Origin: Homarus americanus
Lineage: Eukaryota; Arthropoda; Malacostraca; Decapoda; Nephropidae
Reading direction: 5' to 3'
Assembly (NCBI RefSeq): GCF_018991925.1
Contig: NW_024722158.1
Location: forward strand, 8,491,420 to 8,555,419
DNA: 64,000 bases
Both the position numbers and the translations under genes were made by a program. Each line of letters starts with the position of its first letter. Position 1 is the stretch's first letter. This document shows positions 22,990-35,345 of this stretch, in pieces. The notes under the pieces are model-generated. The model worked only from the letters and a program-made list of their open reading frames with translations. It did not search any database and was not told the DNA's origin.

Positions 22990-23130
22990 TGGTCATAACA
23001 AACCATCAGCTGCTATGTGACGTCACGTACCAATCAGCTGTTATGTGACATCACGTACCAATCAGCTGTTCTGTGACGTCACGTATCTACAAGCTAACCA
23101 CAACAAAACAAACCATCAGCTGTTATATAC
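22990..23130. repeat. 28-bp repeat with E-box and CRE sites, four copies
   Basis: Copies of CAATCAGCTGTTATGTGAC followed by GTCACGTAC. Each has the E-box CAGCTG. Two have the full CRE palindrome TGACGTCA and one has TGACATCA. The last copy, near 23,115, is partial. Whether it is regulatory is unknown; no gene is seen nearby. Confidence 0.8.
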
Positions 23131-23234
23131 AGTATATTCCTCAAAGGTGACGTAACACACACACACACACCCTGCCTGACGTACAGTACACAACGTCACA
23201 CCACAATCCTGAGTCATCACACGCACATAAACTG

Positions 23235-23690
23235 TCTAAGTAGGAAGGCGCAGTAATACAGTAGGAAGGCGCAGTAATACAGTAGGAAGGCGCAGTAATA
23301 CAGTAGGGAAGGCGCAGTAATACAGTAGGAAGGCGCAGTAATACAGTAGGAAGGCGCAGTAATACAGTAGGAAGGCGCAGTAATACAGTAGGAAGGCGTA
23401 ATACAGTAGGAAGGCGCAGTAATACAGTAGGAAGGTAATACAGTAGGGAAGGCGCAGTAATACAGTAGGAAGGCGCAGTAATACAGTAGGAAGGCGCAGT
23501 AATACAGTAGGAAGGCGCAGTAATACAGTAGTAAGGCGCAGTAATACAGTAGGAAGGCGCAGTAATACAGTAGGAAGGCGCAGTAATACAGTAGGAAGGC
23601 GCAGTAATACAGTAGTAAGGGCAGTAATACAGTAGGAAGGCGCAGTAATACAGTAGGGAAGGCGCAGTAATACAGTAGTAAGGCTATTGA
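23235..23690. repeat. 21-bp minisatellite, about 21 copies
   Basis: The unit AGTAGGAAGGCGCAGTAATA plus C is a multiple of 3. It therefore keeps a 168-codon minus frame open with a seven-residue repeat containing LLYYCAF. The regularity of the DNA and several frame-changing indels argue against a protein. Confidence 0.95.
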
Positions 23691-23753
23691 ATACGCTGTA
23701 ATGTTCGCCTTAAGACTCACCAATACTACACACCTTACCGAGATGGTCTGGTC

Positions 23754-23755
<2 letters not shown>

Positions 23756-23802
<47 letters not shown>
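23756..23802. repeat. (GA)n microsatellite
   Basis: An uninterrupted GA run. Confidence 0.97.
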
Positions 23803-23804
<2 letters not shown>

Positions 23805-23893
23805 AACTGTGGTGTGGTTCCAGCAACAGTTCCAGTCCTCTTAAATGTCAACATGGACTCGACCCAGCTGATATACTGCTGGGTCACTCTCTC

Positions 23894-23894
<1 letters not shown>

Positions 23895-23951
<57 letters not shown>
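23895..23951. repeat. (GT)n microsatellite
   Basis: An uninterrupted GT run. The 182- and 253-codon minus frames contain its His-Thr translation plus other low-complexity sequence. Confidence 0.97.
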
Positions 23952-23952
<1 letters not shown>

Positions 23953-24054
23953 CGCGCCTTCTCCTGTACGCGGGCGGGAGGGCGGGAGGGGCGGGGCAGG
24001 GGGGGAGGGGACAGGTAAGATGAGAGCAAGAGCTATGAAATATATAAATTGACA

Positions 24055-24415
24055 GGTTAAATAAGTAAGTAAATAAATAAATAAATATATAAATAAAGTC
24101 ATGCATGAGAAAATGAAAGAGCAGGAGGAAGAGGAGGGTGAAGAATAAAGGAGAGACCAATAAAAGGGAGCAACAGAGGTGGAGAGAAAATGAGGAAAGT
24201 GGAGGAGAAAATAGAGAAAGTTGAGAGAATGTTTGAGAAGTAACACCAGGACGGAGAGAAGGAGGAGGAGGAGGTGGGGGAGAGGGAGGGGAGAGGGACA
24301 AGGGGAGGGGACGAGGGGAGAAAGAGGTGGAGGAAGAGGATGTAGTTTGATATGATGATGATGATGATGATGATACAATACAATAATAATAATAATAAAA
24401 TAATAATAATAACAC
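24055..24415. repeat. AAAT, GGA and ATG/AAT simple repeats
   Basis: AAATAAAT lies at 24,063-24,095, a purine-rich GGAGAGG tract at 24,120-24,340, (ATG)n at 24,354-24,373 and (AAT)n at 24,380-24,410. No gene is evident. Confidence 0.85.
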
Positions 24416-24439
24416 TGGGTGACGTTTTCCACTGGACAC

Positions 24440-24570
24440 GTTAGGTTGCGTTGAAAACTCGATCGTCAGTACTGGCAGAAGGTGGGGTAACGTTCGTCTG
24501 GCGGAGCTTTCCAAAACTGCCTCATTGTGGGATGGGGTCAGGAGGAATGCCAGGCAGTGTTGGTTGCTCG
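24440..24570 (-). repeat. Dispersed repeat family B, copy 2
   Basis: On the minus strand the order TGCCTGGCATTCCTCC, TTTTGGAAAGCT, CGCCAGACGAACGTT matches 4,375-4,565. It is diverged but the order is kept. Confidence 0.55.
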
Positions 24571-24660
24571 TACTATCGCGTCAGTCTGGGGCTAAAACCT
24601 TAAGATACGTTCATTATTAGTTCAATGTTCCCGTAACTGTGTGGAAGGGAAGGGTAGGGC

Positions 24661-25696
24661 GGAAGGGGAGGGGTAGGGAAGGGAGGGGTAGGGAAGGGAG
24701 GGTAGGGAAGGAGAGGTAGGGAGGGGAGGGGTAGGAGGGAGGGGAGGAGGGGAGGGGTAGGGAGGGAGGGGTAGGGAGGGAGGGAGGGGTAGGGAGGGAA
24801 GGGAGGGGTAGGGAGGGAAGAGGAGGGAAGGGAGGGGGAGGGGAGGGGGAGGGAGGGAGGGAGGGGTAGGAGGGTGGGGAGGAGGGGGAGGGGAGGGGTA
24901 GGGGTGGGAGGGGGAGGGAGGGGAGGGAGGGAGGGGGGAGGGAAGGAGGTAGGGAAGGGGGAGGAGAGAGGGAGGGTAGGAGGAAGGGAGGTAGGGAGGG
25001 AGGGGGAGGGGTAGGGAGGAAGGAGGGGTAGGGAGGGAAGGGGAGGGTAGGGAGGGAGGGGAGGGGTAGGAGGGAGGGAGGGGAGGGAGGGGAGGGGTAG
25101 GGAGGAGGAGGTAGGAGGAAGGGGTAGGGAGGGAAGGAGGGGTGGGAGGGGTAGGGAGGAAGGGAGGGGTGAAGGGAAGGGGAGGGTAGGAGGGAGGGAA
25201 GGGGAGGGTAGGAGGAGGGAAGGGGAGGGGGGTGGAGGGAGGGAAGGGGGGAGGGGTAGGGAGGAAGGAGGGGTAGGGAGGAAGGGAAGGGAGGGGTAGG
25301 GAGGGAGGAAGGGAGGGTAGGGAGGGAAGGGGAGGGGTAGGGAGGGAAGGGAGGGTAGGGAGGGAGGGGAGGGTAGGAGGGAAGGAGGGGTAGGGAGGGA
25401 AGGGAGGGGTAGGGAGGGAAGGAGGGGTAGGGAGGGAAGAGGGAAGGGGAGGGGAGGAGGGAGGGAGGGAGGGGTAGGGAGGGGAGGGAGAAGGGGAGGG
25501 GTAGGGAGGGAGGGTAGGGAGGGGAGGGGTAGGGGAGGGGTAGGGAGAAGGGGAGGGGGAGGGAGGGGGGGAAGGGGGAGGGGGGGGAGGGGAGGAAGGA
25601 GGGGGAGGGAGGGAGGGGGGGGAGGGGAGGAGGGGGAGGGGGGAGGGAAGGGAGGAGGGAGGGAGGGGTAGGGAGGAAGGGGAGAGAGAGGAGTTG
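24661..25696 (+). repeat. C-free G-rich tract, 1,036 nt
   Basis: I see no cytosine on the plus strand throughout. It consists of GGGAGGGGTAGGGAGGGA-like units of about 17-20 bp with many runs of three or more G. It should be able to form G-quadruplexes on the plus strand or triplex DNA, given its strand asymmetry. No open frame of interest crosses it. Confidence 0.95.
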
Positions 25697-26235
25697 CTTT
25701 TAGGCCGCCATCTGCCTTAACTAATCATCACACGACACACACACACGTTACCCTGACCCTGAAAACTCACAGAAAAAAGGCGGGTCATTTTATCTCCACT
25801 GAGAGGCAAAAATTCACCGAGGCTTTAACCCTTTCAGGTAACGAGGGGTTCTTCTGTGCCTGAACGAAATAACAGTAAATTAAACGTGGGGTCCCGTAGT
25901 GTAGGCGTCCAGCCAATTAAAACTCTTTTAATTTATTTCCATGGTATTTACAAGCTGATTTATACCCGGGTGTCATTTTCACATATAGATTTACAACGAT
26001 AGAGAGTATTTCATTATTTTACACGTATTTAATATATTAGACGTAAGAGGAAATAGTGATATCGGCCTCAGGTGTAATGGTTAGGTTAGGTTAGACAGAA
26101 ACCTATTAGGATCAGTTCCATCTCGCCAACAACCCCATCAGGACATAACGTGTAATAAGAGAATAATTACATCACTGTTATTGCAATACCTTCAAAGTAT
26201 CGGTAGTTTGAGAGGACGGATGGTGGCAGCCCGGC
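25697..26235. other. Non-coding, no gene seen
   Basis: Mostly unique sequence. A single GGTTAGGTTAGGTTAG stub occurs at about 26,079. Confidence 0.5.
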
Positions 26236-26340
26236 TAGGTTAATTTAATCTGGATCTTGGTTAATTTAATCTGGATCTTTGGCTAATTTAATTCGGATCT
26301 TCGTAATTTAATCCGGATCTTCGGGAATTTAATCCGATAT
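26236..26340. repeat. About 22-bp repeat, five copies
   Basis: Units of GGTTAATTTAATCTGGATCT, becoming CGTAATTTAATCCGGATCTT, just before the assembly gap. Confidence 0.85.
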
Positions 26341-26400
26341 TAATTAACCAGACTCGAAGATTTAATAAGGGTTTAAATAGGTTTCTAATTGCGGCTTTTG

Positions 26401-26500
26401 NNNNNNNNNNNNNNNNNNNNNNNNNNNNNNNNNNNNNNNNNNNNNNNNNNNNNNNNNNNNNNNNNNNNNNNNNNNNNNNNNNNNNNNNNNNNNNNNNNNN
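26401..26500. other. Assembly gap (100 N)
   Basis: Exactly 100 N, which usually means unknown length. The right side begins inside the 30-bp satellite and the left side is not satellite, so the array's left boundary is lost in the gap. Confidence 1.
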
Positions 26501-29500
26501 ATACACTATTGTCATTCATTGGGCCTGGTATTATACACTGTTGTCATTCATTAAGACACATTATACACTATTGTCATTCATTAAGACATTATACACTGTT
26601 GTAAATTCATTAAGACACATTATACATATTGTCATTCATTGGGCGTATTGCCTGCACTATTGTCATTCATTAAGACACATTATACACTATTGTCATTCAT
26701 TAAAACACTTTATACTTTTCTGTCATTCATTAAAACACATTATACACTATTGTCATTCATTAAGACACATATACACTATTGTCATTCATTAAGACATTAT
26801 ACACTATTTGTCAATTCATTAAGACACATTATACGATTGTCATTCATTAAGACACATTATACACTATTGTCATTCATTAAGACACATTATACTATTGTCA
26901 TTCATTAAGACACATTATACACTATTGTCATTCATTAGACACATTATACACTATTGTCATTCATTAAGGCCACATTATACACTATTGTCGCATTCATTAA
27001 GACACATTATACACTATTGTCATTCATTAAGACACATTATACACTATTGTCATTCATTAAGATTTACATTATACACTATTGTCATTCATAGACACATTAT
27101 ACACTATTGTCATTCATTAAGATACATTATACACTATTATTGTCATTCATTAAGACACATTATACACGATTGTCATCCATTAAGCCACATTATACACTAT
27201 TGTCATCCATTGAGACACATTATACACTATTGTCATTCATTAAAGGACACATTTATACCTTTTTTTACTATTGTCATTCATTAAGACACATTATACACTA
27301 TTGTCATTCATTAAAACACATTATACACTATTGTCATTCATTAAAACATTATATACACTATTGTCATTCATTAAGACACATTATACACTATTTGTCATTC
27401 ATTAAGACACATTATACTATTTGTCATTCATTTAAAACACATTATACACTATTGTCATTCGACACATTATACTATATTGTCATTCATTAGACATTATACT
27501 TGTCATTCATTAGACCATTATACACTATTGTCATTCATTAAGACACATTATACACTATTGTGTTTGTTAAGACACATTATACACTATGTCATTCATTGAA
27601 TACATTATACACTATTGTCATTCATTAAAGACTACATTATACACTATTATTCGTTCATTAAGACACATTATACACGATTGTCATCATTGAGACACACATT
27701 ATACACTATTGTCATTCTAATTTAAGATACATTATGCCTATTGTCATTCATTAGAGACACATTACTTTGATTGTCATCCATTAAGCCATTATACACTGTT
27801 GTCATTCATTAAGACACATTATACACTATTGTCATCCATTGAGACACATTATACACTATTGTCAATCATTAGAACATACATTATACATATTTGTCATTCA
27901 TTCAAGGCCTATTATACACTAATGTCATCATTGAGACACATTATACACCTGTATTAATCATTAAGACACATTATACTGTTGTCATTCATTAAGACACATT
28001 ATACACTATTGTCATTCATTAAGACACATTATACACTATTGTCATTCATTAGATACATTATATACACTATTGTCATTCATTAAGACATTATACACTATTG
28101 TCATTCATTAAGACACATTATACACTATTGTCATTCATTAGACACATTATACACTATTGTCTCCATTAAATACATTATACACTAACATGCATCCATTAAG
28201 ACACATTATACACGATTGTCATCCATTAAGACACATTTACTATTGTCATTCAATCTAGATACATTATACACTATTGTCATTCATTAAGACATTATACACT
28301 ATTGTCATTCAGTAAGACACATTGCCACACTATTGTCATTCATTAAGACACATTATACATATTTGTCATCCATTAAGCCATTATACACTATTGTCATCCA
28401 TTAAGACACATTATACACGATTGTCGTCCATTAAGACACATTATACACTATTGTCATCCATTAAGACACATTATACGCTATTGTCATCCATTAAGACATT
28501 ATACTTGTGTCATTCATTAAGACACATTCGCCACTATTGTCATTCATTAAAGACACATTATACACCTATTGTCATTCATTAGACACATTATACACTAATG
28601 TCATTCATTAAGACACATTATACTATTGTCATTCATTAAGACACATTACACTATTGTCACATTCATTAAGATACATTATACATATTGTCATTCATTAAGA
28701 CACATTATACTACACTATTGTGTTCATTCATTAAGACCCTGACTATACACTAATGACCATTCATTAAGACACATTATACACGGTGTGTCATCCATTAAAC
28801 ACATTACTACACTGTTGTCATTCATTAAGACACATTATACACTATTGTCATTCATTAAGACACATTTATACACTATTGTCATTCATTAAGACACATTATA
28901 CGATTATCATCCATTAAGCCACATTATACACTATTATTTCATTAAGACACATTATACACGATTGTCATCCATTAAGACACATTACACTGTTGTCATTCAT
29001 TAAGACACATTATACACTATTGTCATTCATTAAAGACACATTATACACTATTGTCATCATTAAGACACAGTATACACTAATAAATAGCTAAGACACATTA
29101 TACACTATTGTCATCATTAAGACACATTATACACACTAATTGTCATTCATTAAGACACATTATACACTATTGTCGTTCATTAAGACACATTATACTATTG
29201 TCATCCATTAAGACACATTATACACTATTGTCATTCATTAAGCCGTATATACTATTGTCATTCATTAAGACACGTATACACTATTGTCGTTCATTAAGAC
29301 ACATTATACCTCTTGTCATTCATTAAGACACATTATACACTTGTCATTCATTAAGACACATTATACGCTATTGTCATTCATTAGACACATTATACTATTG
29401 TCATCCATTATGAGACACATTACTTTACTATTATTGTGCATCCATTGGAGACACATTATACGCTATCAACCATCCATTGAGACACATTATACACTATTGT

Positions 29501-31740
29501 CATTCATTAAGACACATTATACACTATTGTATTCATTAAGACACATTATACACTATTGTCATCCATTAAGACATTATACATATTGTCATTCATTGAGACA
29601 CATTATACACTTGACAAATTTCATTAAGAGACATTATACACTTGTCATTCATTAGGGCCGCATTACTTACTATTGTCATTCATTAAGACTACATTACTTA
29701 CATAATATTGTCATTCATTAAACCCCACAGTATACACTATTGTCATTCACTAGACACATTTTACACTAATGTCATTCATTGTACATTATACATATTGTCA
29801 TTCATTAAGCCATTATATACACTATTGTCATTCATTAAGACACATTATTCACTATTGTCATTCATTAGGGCATATACACCCTTTGTCATTCATTAAACAC
29901 ATTACACACTATTGTCATTCACTAAGACACATTATACACTATTATGCATTCATTGCAACACATTATACACTATTGTCATTCATTCAAACATTATACACTA
30001 TTGTCATTCATTAAAACACATTATACTGTACACTATTGTCATTCATTAAAACGTGCCACACTATTGTCCAATCATTAAGACGCAGTATACTATTGTCATT
30101 CATTAAGACACATTACACTATTGTCATTCATTAAAACACATTATACACTATTGTTCACTAGACACAGTATACATATTGACATTCATTAAAACATTATACA
30201 CTATTGTCGTTATTTAAACACATTATACTGTACTATTGTCATTCATTAAGACACATTATACTGTGTCATTCATAAAACATTATCCTGTGTCCCAATCATT
30301 AAGACCCACATTATACACTATTATTTAATTAAGACACATTATATTGTACACTATTGTCATTCATTAAAAACATTATACACTATTGTCATTCATTAAGACA
30401 TTATATTGTGTACACTATTGTCATTCATTAAGACACATTACACTATTGTCATTTCATTAAAACACATTATACACTATTGTATTATTTCATTAAGAATACA
30501 TTATACACTTGTCATTCATTAAAGACACATTATACCTATTATTAATTTCATTAAACGACATACACTTGTTGTCATTCATTAAATCATTATACACTATTAC
30601 ATTCATTTTCATTAAGACACATTATATTGTACATATTGTCATTCAATTGTACATTATACACTAGTCATTCATTAAGCACATTATACACTATTGTCGTTCA
30701 TTAAGACACATTATACACGATTGTCATTCATTAAAACACATTTACTTTTATTGTCATTCTGTTAAATCATTATACCTGTGTCATTCATTAGAACTTTATA
30801 TTGTACACCTATTGTCATTCATTAAGCCACATTATACACTAGTCATTCATTAAGCCACATTATACACTGTTGTCATTCATTAAGACACATTATACACTGT
30901 TGTCATTCATTCATACATACTATACACTATTGTCATTCATTAAAGAATACATTATACACATTTGTCATTCTGTTAAGCCACATTATACACTATTATTAAT
31001 TCATTAAGACGCATTATACTATTGTCATTCATTAAAGACACATACTGTTTAGTAATAAATGGACACGTACTTCACTGTTGTCATTCATTAAGACACATTA
31101 TACACTATTGTCATTCATTAAGACACATTATACACTGTTGTCATTCATTAAGACACATTATACACTGTTGTCATTCATTAAGACACATTATACACTATTG
31201 TCATCCATTAAGACACATTATACACTATTGTCATTCATTAAGACACATTATACACTGTTGTCATCCATTAAGACACATTATACACTATTGTCATTCATTA
31301 AGACACATTATACACTATTGTCATTCATTAAGACACATTATACACTATTGTCATTCATTGAGACACATTATACACTATTGTCATTCATTAAGACACATTA
31401 TACACTGTTGTCATCCATTAAGACACATTATACACTATTGTCATTCATTAAGACACATTATACACTGTTGTCATTCATTAAGACACATTATACACTATTG
31501 TCATTCATTAAGACACATTATACACTTCTCTTGTCATTCATTAAAACACATTATACACTATTGTTATTCATTAAGACACATTATACACGATTGTCATCCA
31601 TTAAGACACATTATACACTATTGTCATTCATTAAAACATTATACACTTCTCGTCATTCATTAAGATACATTATACACTATTGTCATGCATTAAGACATTA
31701 TACACAACTCTTGCCATTCATTAAGATACATTATTCATCA
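26501..31740. repeat. 30-bp satellite array, about 170 copies
   Basis: The unit is GTCATTCATTAAGACACATT followed by ATACACTATT. From about 31,078 to 31,540 copies are uniform 30-mers with only single-base changes (CATCC for CATTC, CTGTTG for CTATTG). Most of the array before that is full of short deletions, insertions and hybrid units. The period is a multiple of 3, so His/Ile/Tyr/Thr-rich frames of up to 229 codons stay open. These are not genes. Confidence 0.97.
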
Positions 31741-31929
31741 CAAACAATAATGACAATGATCAGCTGAAGCAAACAGATGAAAAAATAAAAAAAATAAATA
31801 AAATCATAAAGTGAAGTCGCCTATTGCCCTCAACCTTAACCTATAACAGGGAAAAACACCTGATCAGGCACAAGGTTGGTAAACATTACTACACCAGCAG
31901 CAGCAGTAGCCTAGGACGAGTTCAAAATC

Positions 31930-32012
31930 CCGCATATATAATACAGTATAATACATTACAATACAGTACAATACAGTATAATACAGCATAATACAGTAGA
32001 ATACAGTATCCA
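31930..32012. repeat. 10-bp ATACAGTATA repeat
   Basis: About eight copies of AATACAGTAT with single-base variants. Confidence 0.9.
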
Positions 32013-32014
32013 TG

Positions 32015-32605
32015 TGAACAGAACTCCCGTGTGATGGACAAATTCGTTCACTTTATCAATGAGTCACAAAGCTTCAAAAAATAGTATTGTAGTCTCCATA
32101 AGGCCTCAAGTACACCATGTGTCATTAAGGTATAGTATGCGAGTTTCCCACCAGAGTGCGTGAGGAAGGGGGCGTGACCTGAAACTCGAATTATTTTTTT
32201 TTTCGTTCATATCCATATAGTAACGTTCAGAATGGTTCAAAATACCTTTACTATATGAGGTTTACATTTTATAAACATTACGAAACAAAAAAAAAACATC
32301 CAAATTTCATCCCCATTAATGACTAGATTAAGTGTATTTCTACTCGGTCTAAAAAAAAAAAAAAAAAAATCTGATTTATGTCGCAATAACTCGTAACCCA
32401 TCGAGAAATTTACCAACAGTGCATGATGTAACTGACTCGGCCGCTCTAGATTTTATAAGGCCAAGTTTGTCCTTCTATATACAATGTCTATAATCATTTT
32501 ACACTAGACGAGTTTCACATAAAAAAAAACCCAGCCAATGAGAATCCAGAAATGAATCAAGAGAACAACTGAGAATAAAGTTACAATGGATAGGTGTGGA
32601 TGACA
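32015..32605. other. AT-rich unique sequence, no gene seen
   Basis: A run of 18 or so A near 32,352 and other A-rich stretches. No coding frame or RNA that I recognise. Confidence 0.5.
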
Positions 32606-32609
32606 CGTA

Positions 32610-32864
32610 CAGTGTGAGACAAAATTCCCTGGACACTTGGTTAACCTGGCATGTATAGGCGCTAGAGAGGCATTAAGTGAGGAGGATTTGTTTCTCAGAT
32701 TTCACTAGGATTAAGGATTTTTTTTATCCATTTTGTGGTTCCGATTAAATATGAGATGAAAAGCAGCGTTAATAGATATAAGCCAATTATATAGTATAGG
32801 CCTATATGACTCGGTAATACATGCCGAGTATTGCCACGTGTTCAGGGAATTTTGTCCGCAACTG
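32610..32864. mobile_element. MITE, Tc1/mariner type (255 bp)
   Basis: The left end CAGTGTGAGACAAAATTCCC and the right end, read on the minus strand as CAGTTGCGGACAAAATTCCC, form inverted repeats of about 30 bp that continue with TG(G/A)ACAC. TA lies directly outside both ends (32,608-32,609 and 32,865-32,866), as expected for a Tc1/mariner TA target duplication. The 82-codon minus frame at 32,711-32,959 leaves the element and shows no transposase motif, so it is non-autonomous. Confidence 0.85.
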
Positions 32865-32989
32865 TACAAAAAAATCTCACCAAATATGGGTTTTGTATGG
32901 ACGGTGACGACTATTATTAAGACCAACCAACCAGCCAACATAATTAAATGGGAATTCACCTGTGTTCCATTTACCTTCTGACGCTGTAC

Positions 32990-33940
32990 AGTGTAGCCAA
33001 GAGAAGGGTTTTACTATTGTGTTAATGGAAGGCTATGTGGAAGTGCAGTATATGAGCCACATAACCCAACCTAACCAACATATATATATATTTTAATGTG
33101 TTATTTACGTCATTAGTGAGGCACCTCTGTACACACACATCAAGATTACGCTATGATCCTACGCTATCAAAAGAATTCCACTTATTTTGTGCAAGTGAAG
33201 GTACAGAATTATGGTAGTTAATTCTGAATAAATGTACGGTTCATATTTTATCTACACTGGCTGAAACAATGACAGCCAGATAAGATCTTTTTACCTGTGT
33301 GCATGTGGAAGTTGTTTAGCCTGGGAGACTCGCCCAACACAGAGGTCTTTAGTTGTGTGTGAATGTGTTAGTTTAGTCTAATGGTCGGTCACTGTGCCAC
33401 GTTGGACCTTTATCAAACTAGTGTTCATTGTGTTCTAGAGAGTTTGGTGTCCAGTATGAAGAAAAACCGGTTAACCTTGAGGTGCTCCTCCAGTCCTAAG
33501 GTTTATTGATTTAGGATCAAGTCACCCACCCACCCACTGTTTACTCAGCTGACAAGTAACAAGTGATCAATACCTCGTAAAATGTTACGATGTATTCAAA
33601 TTAATTGGTAACGTCCTTGAACCACCACTTACCCAACATTACAAAAGGCTTCTGCTCTCCAGGTCACCCTTTACTACGTCTACCCTCACACGGGCCAATA
33701 CTTTAACACGGGGGGTAATGCTCCATACGTGTCACTCATCTCAAGGTAATTCTCTCATCACCAACTAATCCCTCATTTCTTCCATACCTTCCCTCCAGAC
33801 AATCCAGTTCTTCATACTATCTTTTTCCTACTATTTCCATCTCAAACACTACCAATGCTTCCTTTACTCTTGTTTTAGTTCCCTTTGATTGAACCTTATT
33901 AAAATTCACCTCCTTCATTCCTACTACACCTCTTTACATG
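32990..33940. other. Unique sequence, no gene seen
   Basis: I see no open frame of note, no tandem repeat beyond short runs, and no RNA gene. Confidence 0.5.

Positions 33941-33943
<3 letters not shown>

Positions 33944-34009
<66 letters not shown>
33944..34009. repeat. (TA)n microsatellite
   Basis: An uninterrupted TA run of over 60 bp, just left of the long hairpin. Confidence 0.97.
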
Positions 34010-34010
<1 letters not shown>

Positions 34011-34039
34011 CATTAGCTCAATAAAGCACGCAAACTTCT

Positions 34040-34187
34040 ACATACAATCAACATCTCAACCTGCCAGGATTCGAACCCACGGCCCACGAGCCCATGACTG
34101 TGACCGGTTAGCGTTCCCCGGTCACAGTCATGGGCTCGTGGGCCGTGGGTTAGAATCCTGGCTGGTTGAGGTGTTGATTGTATATGT
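34040..34187. repeat. Long inverted repeat of tRNA-like sequence
   Basis: Arms at about 34,040-34,107 and 34,118-34,187 are inverse copies with a few mismatches, separated by a 10-nt spacer. The inner arm segment CCGGTCACAGTCATGGGCTC is perfect. Both arms carry a B-box-like block, GGATTCGAACC on the left (minus orientation) and GGGTTAGAATCC on the right. The sequence looks like a tRNA-derived SINE head present twice head to head. A (TA)n run lies left and ATGTATA repeats lie right. The transcript of either strand would fold into one long hairpin. Confidence 0.85.
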
Positions 34188-34559
34188 ATATGTATATATA
34201 TATACCTCTTTTCACACAACATATATTTATTCATGCTATTTCTTATCCATGATGTACTAGGTAAACCCAGACTCATTCTAGCTCTTCACACAGCCTTTAC
34301 AAAAGATTAACGTAGAATGTAAACACAAACTTCCACCACAAGAATCCATAACAAAAAACAGTGATTTACAAAGTAATTAATGCATCCACAGCTCCAAAAA
34401 AAAAACACGTGTAATGCATAACAACAAACTTTCGCTATGAATTAACACACGTTCATAACTCCGTAAAATAGCTTTGACTCAACAAGTAAAAATGTATCCA
34501 GTAATTAAGACAAATGTATAATTCAACAACAACTTAATGAACATTCCCTGGTACCCCAA

Positions 34560-34700
34560 AACAAAAAAAATCACTGGCACAAAAAAAATTCACTGGCATA
34601 AAAAAAAATTCACCGATATAAAAAAATTCACTTGGTAACAAAAAAAATCACTGGCAAAAAAAGGTTCTGGAAAAAAAAATCACTGGTACAAAAAAAACAT
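34560..34700. repeat. AAAAAAAATCACTGGCA repeat, seven copies
   Basis: Degenerate 18-22 bp units with a poly-A half and a TCACTGGCA/TTCACTGG half. Confidence 0.85.
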
Positions 34701-34965
34701 CAAAATTGTCTAGAATAATTATCAAAATGGAACAAAATGGACTGGAAGAGAACGACATTTCCAACGCTTATAAAACATAAATTAAAAGGTTGTCTTGTCA
34801 ACTTCTGGAGGTTGTAGGTCAAAGGTCACCATGAGAAGGTCACTGGGGGTGGCAAATGGCTTGTGTTCAGGTTATATCGAGATAGGATGGGAGGGATACT
34901 GACCAAATTGACACTACAGGTCGCACATACATACATAAAAGACTTATATACAAAGTTCTAAACCC

Positions 34966-34993
34966 CACACACACACACACACACACACACACC
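34966..34993. repeat. (AC)n microsatellite
   Basis: Uninterrupted AC run. Confidence 0.95.
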
Positions 34994-35074
34994 AGGTAAA
35001 GGTATTAGTTGATCAAAAGGTGGAGGCCTAATTCACGTGGTCAAAGTCGACAACAAAAGGTCACTGACATAATA

Positions 35075-35345
35075 AAAAATAAATAAATACTTTTGAGTTT
35101 CATCTAATTTGACATTAAAAATACTTTGACATAAAAAATAATTTGGCATGAAAAATAATGACATGAAAAATACTTTGGAGTTTTATCTGATTTGACACGA
35201 AAAATACATTGGCATTTTAAATTCATTGGAATTATATATGGCATTGGGAATAAAATATCTGTAAATGAAAAATACTTTGGAATTACCACTCAATATAATT
35301 TGACATTACAATACTTTGACTTGGTATATACTTCGACAGTAAAAG
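35075..35345. repeat. Degenerate TTTGACATAAAAAATACTTTGG repeat
   Basis: Units of about 20-35 bp contain TTGACAT/TTGGCAT, AAAAATACTTTGG and GAGTTTCATCTAAT. They are diverged and AT-rich. From 35,345 to 35,975 I see only unique AT-rich sequence. Confidence 0.7.

Noticed and set aside
23217..23723. 168-codon minus frame with a seven-residue LLYYCAF-type repeat
   Set aside because: The 21-bp array explains it; indels shift the frame within the array and there is no unique coding flank.
31022..31767. His/Ile/Thr repeat frames of 213 and 229 codons
   Set aside because: The 30-bp satellite period is a multiple of 3, so frames stay open; nothing else supports coding.
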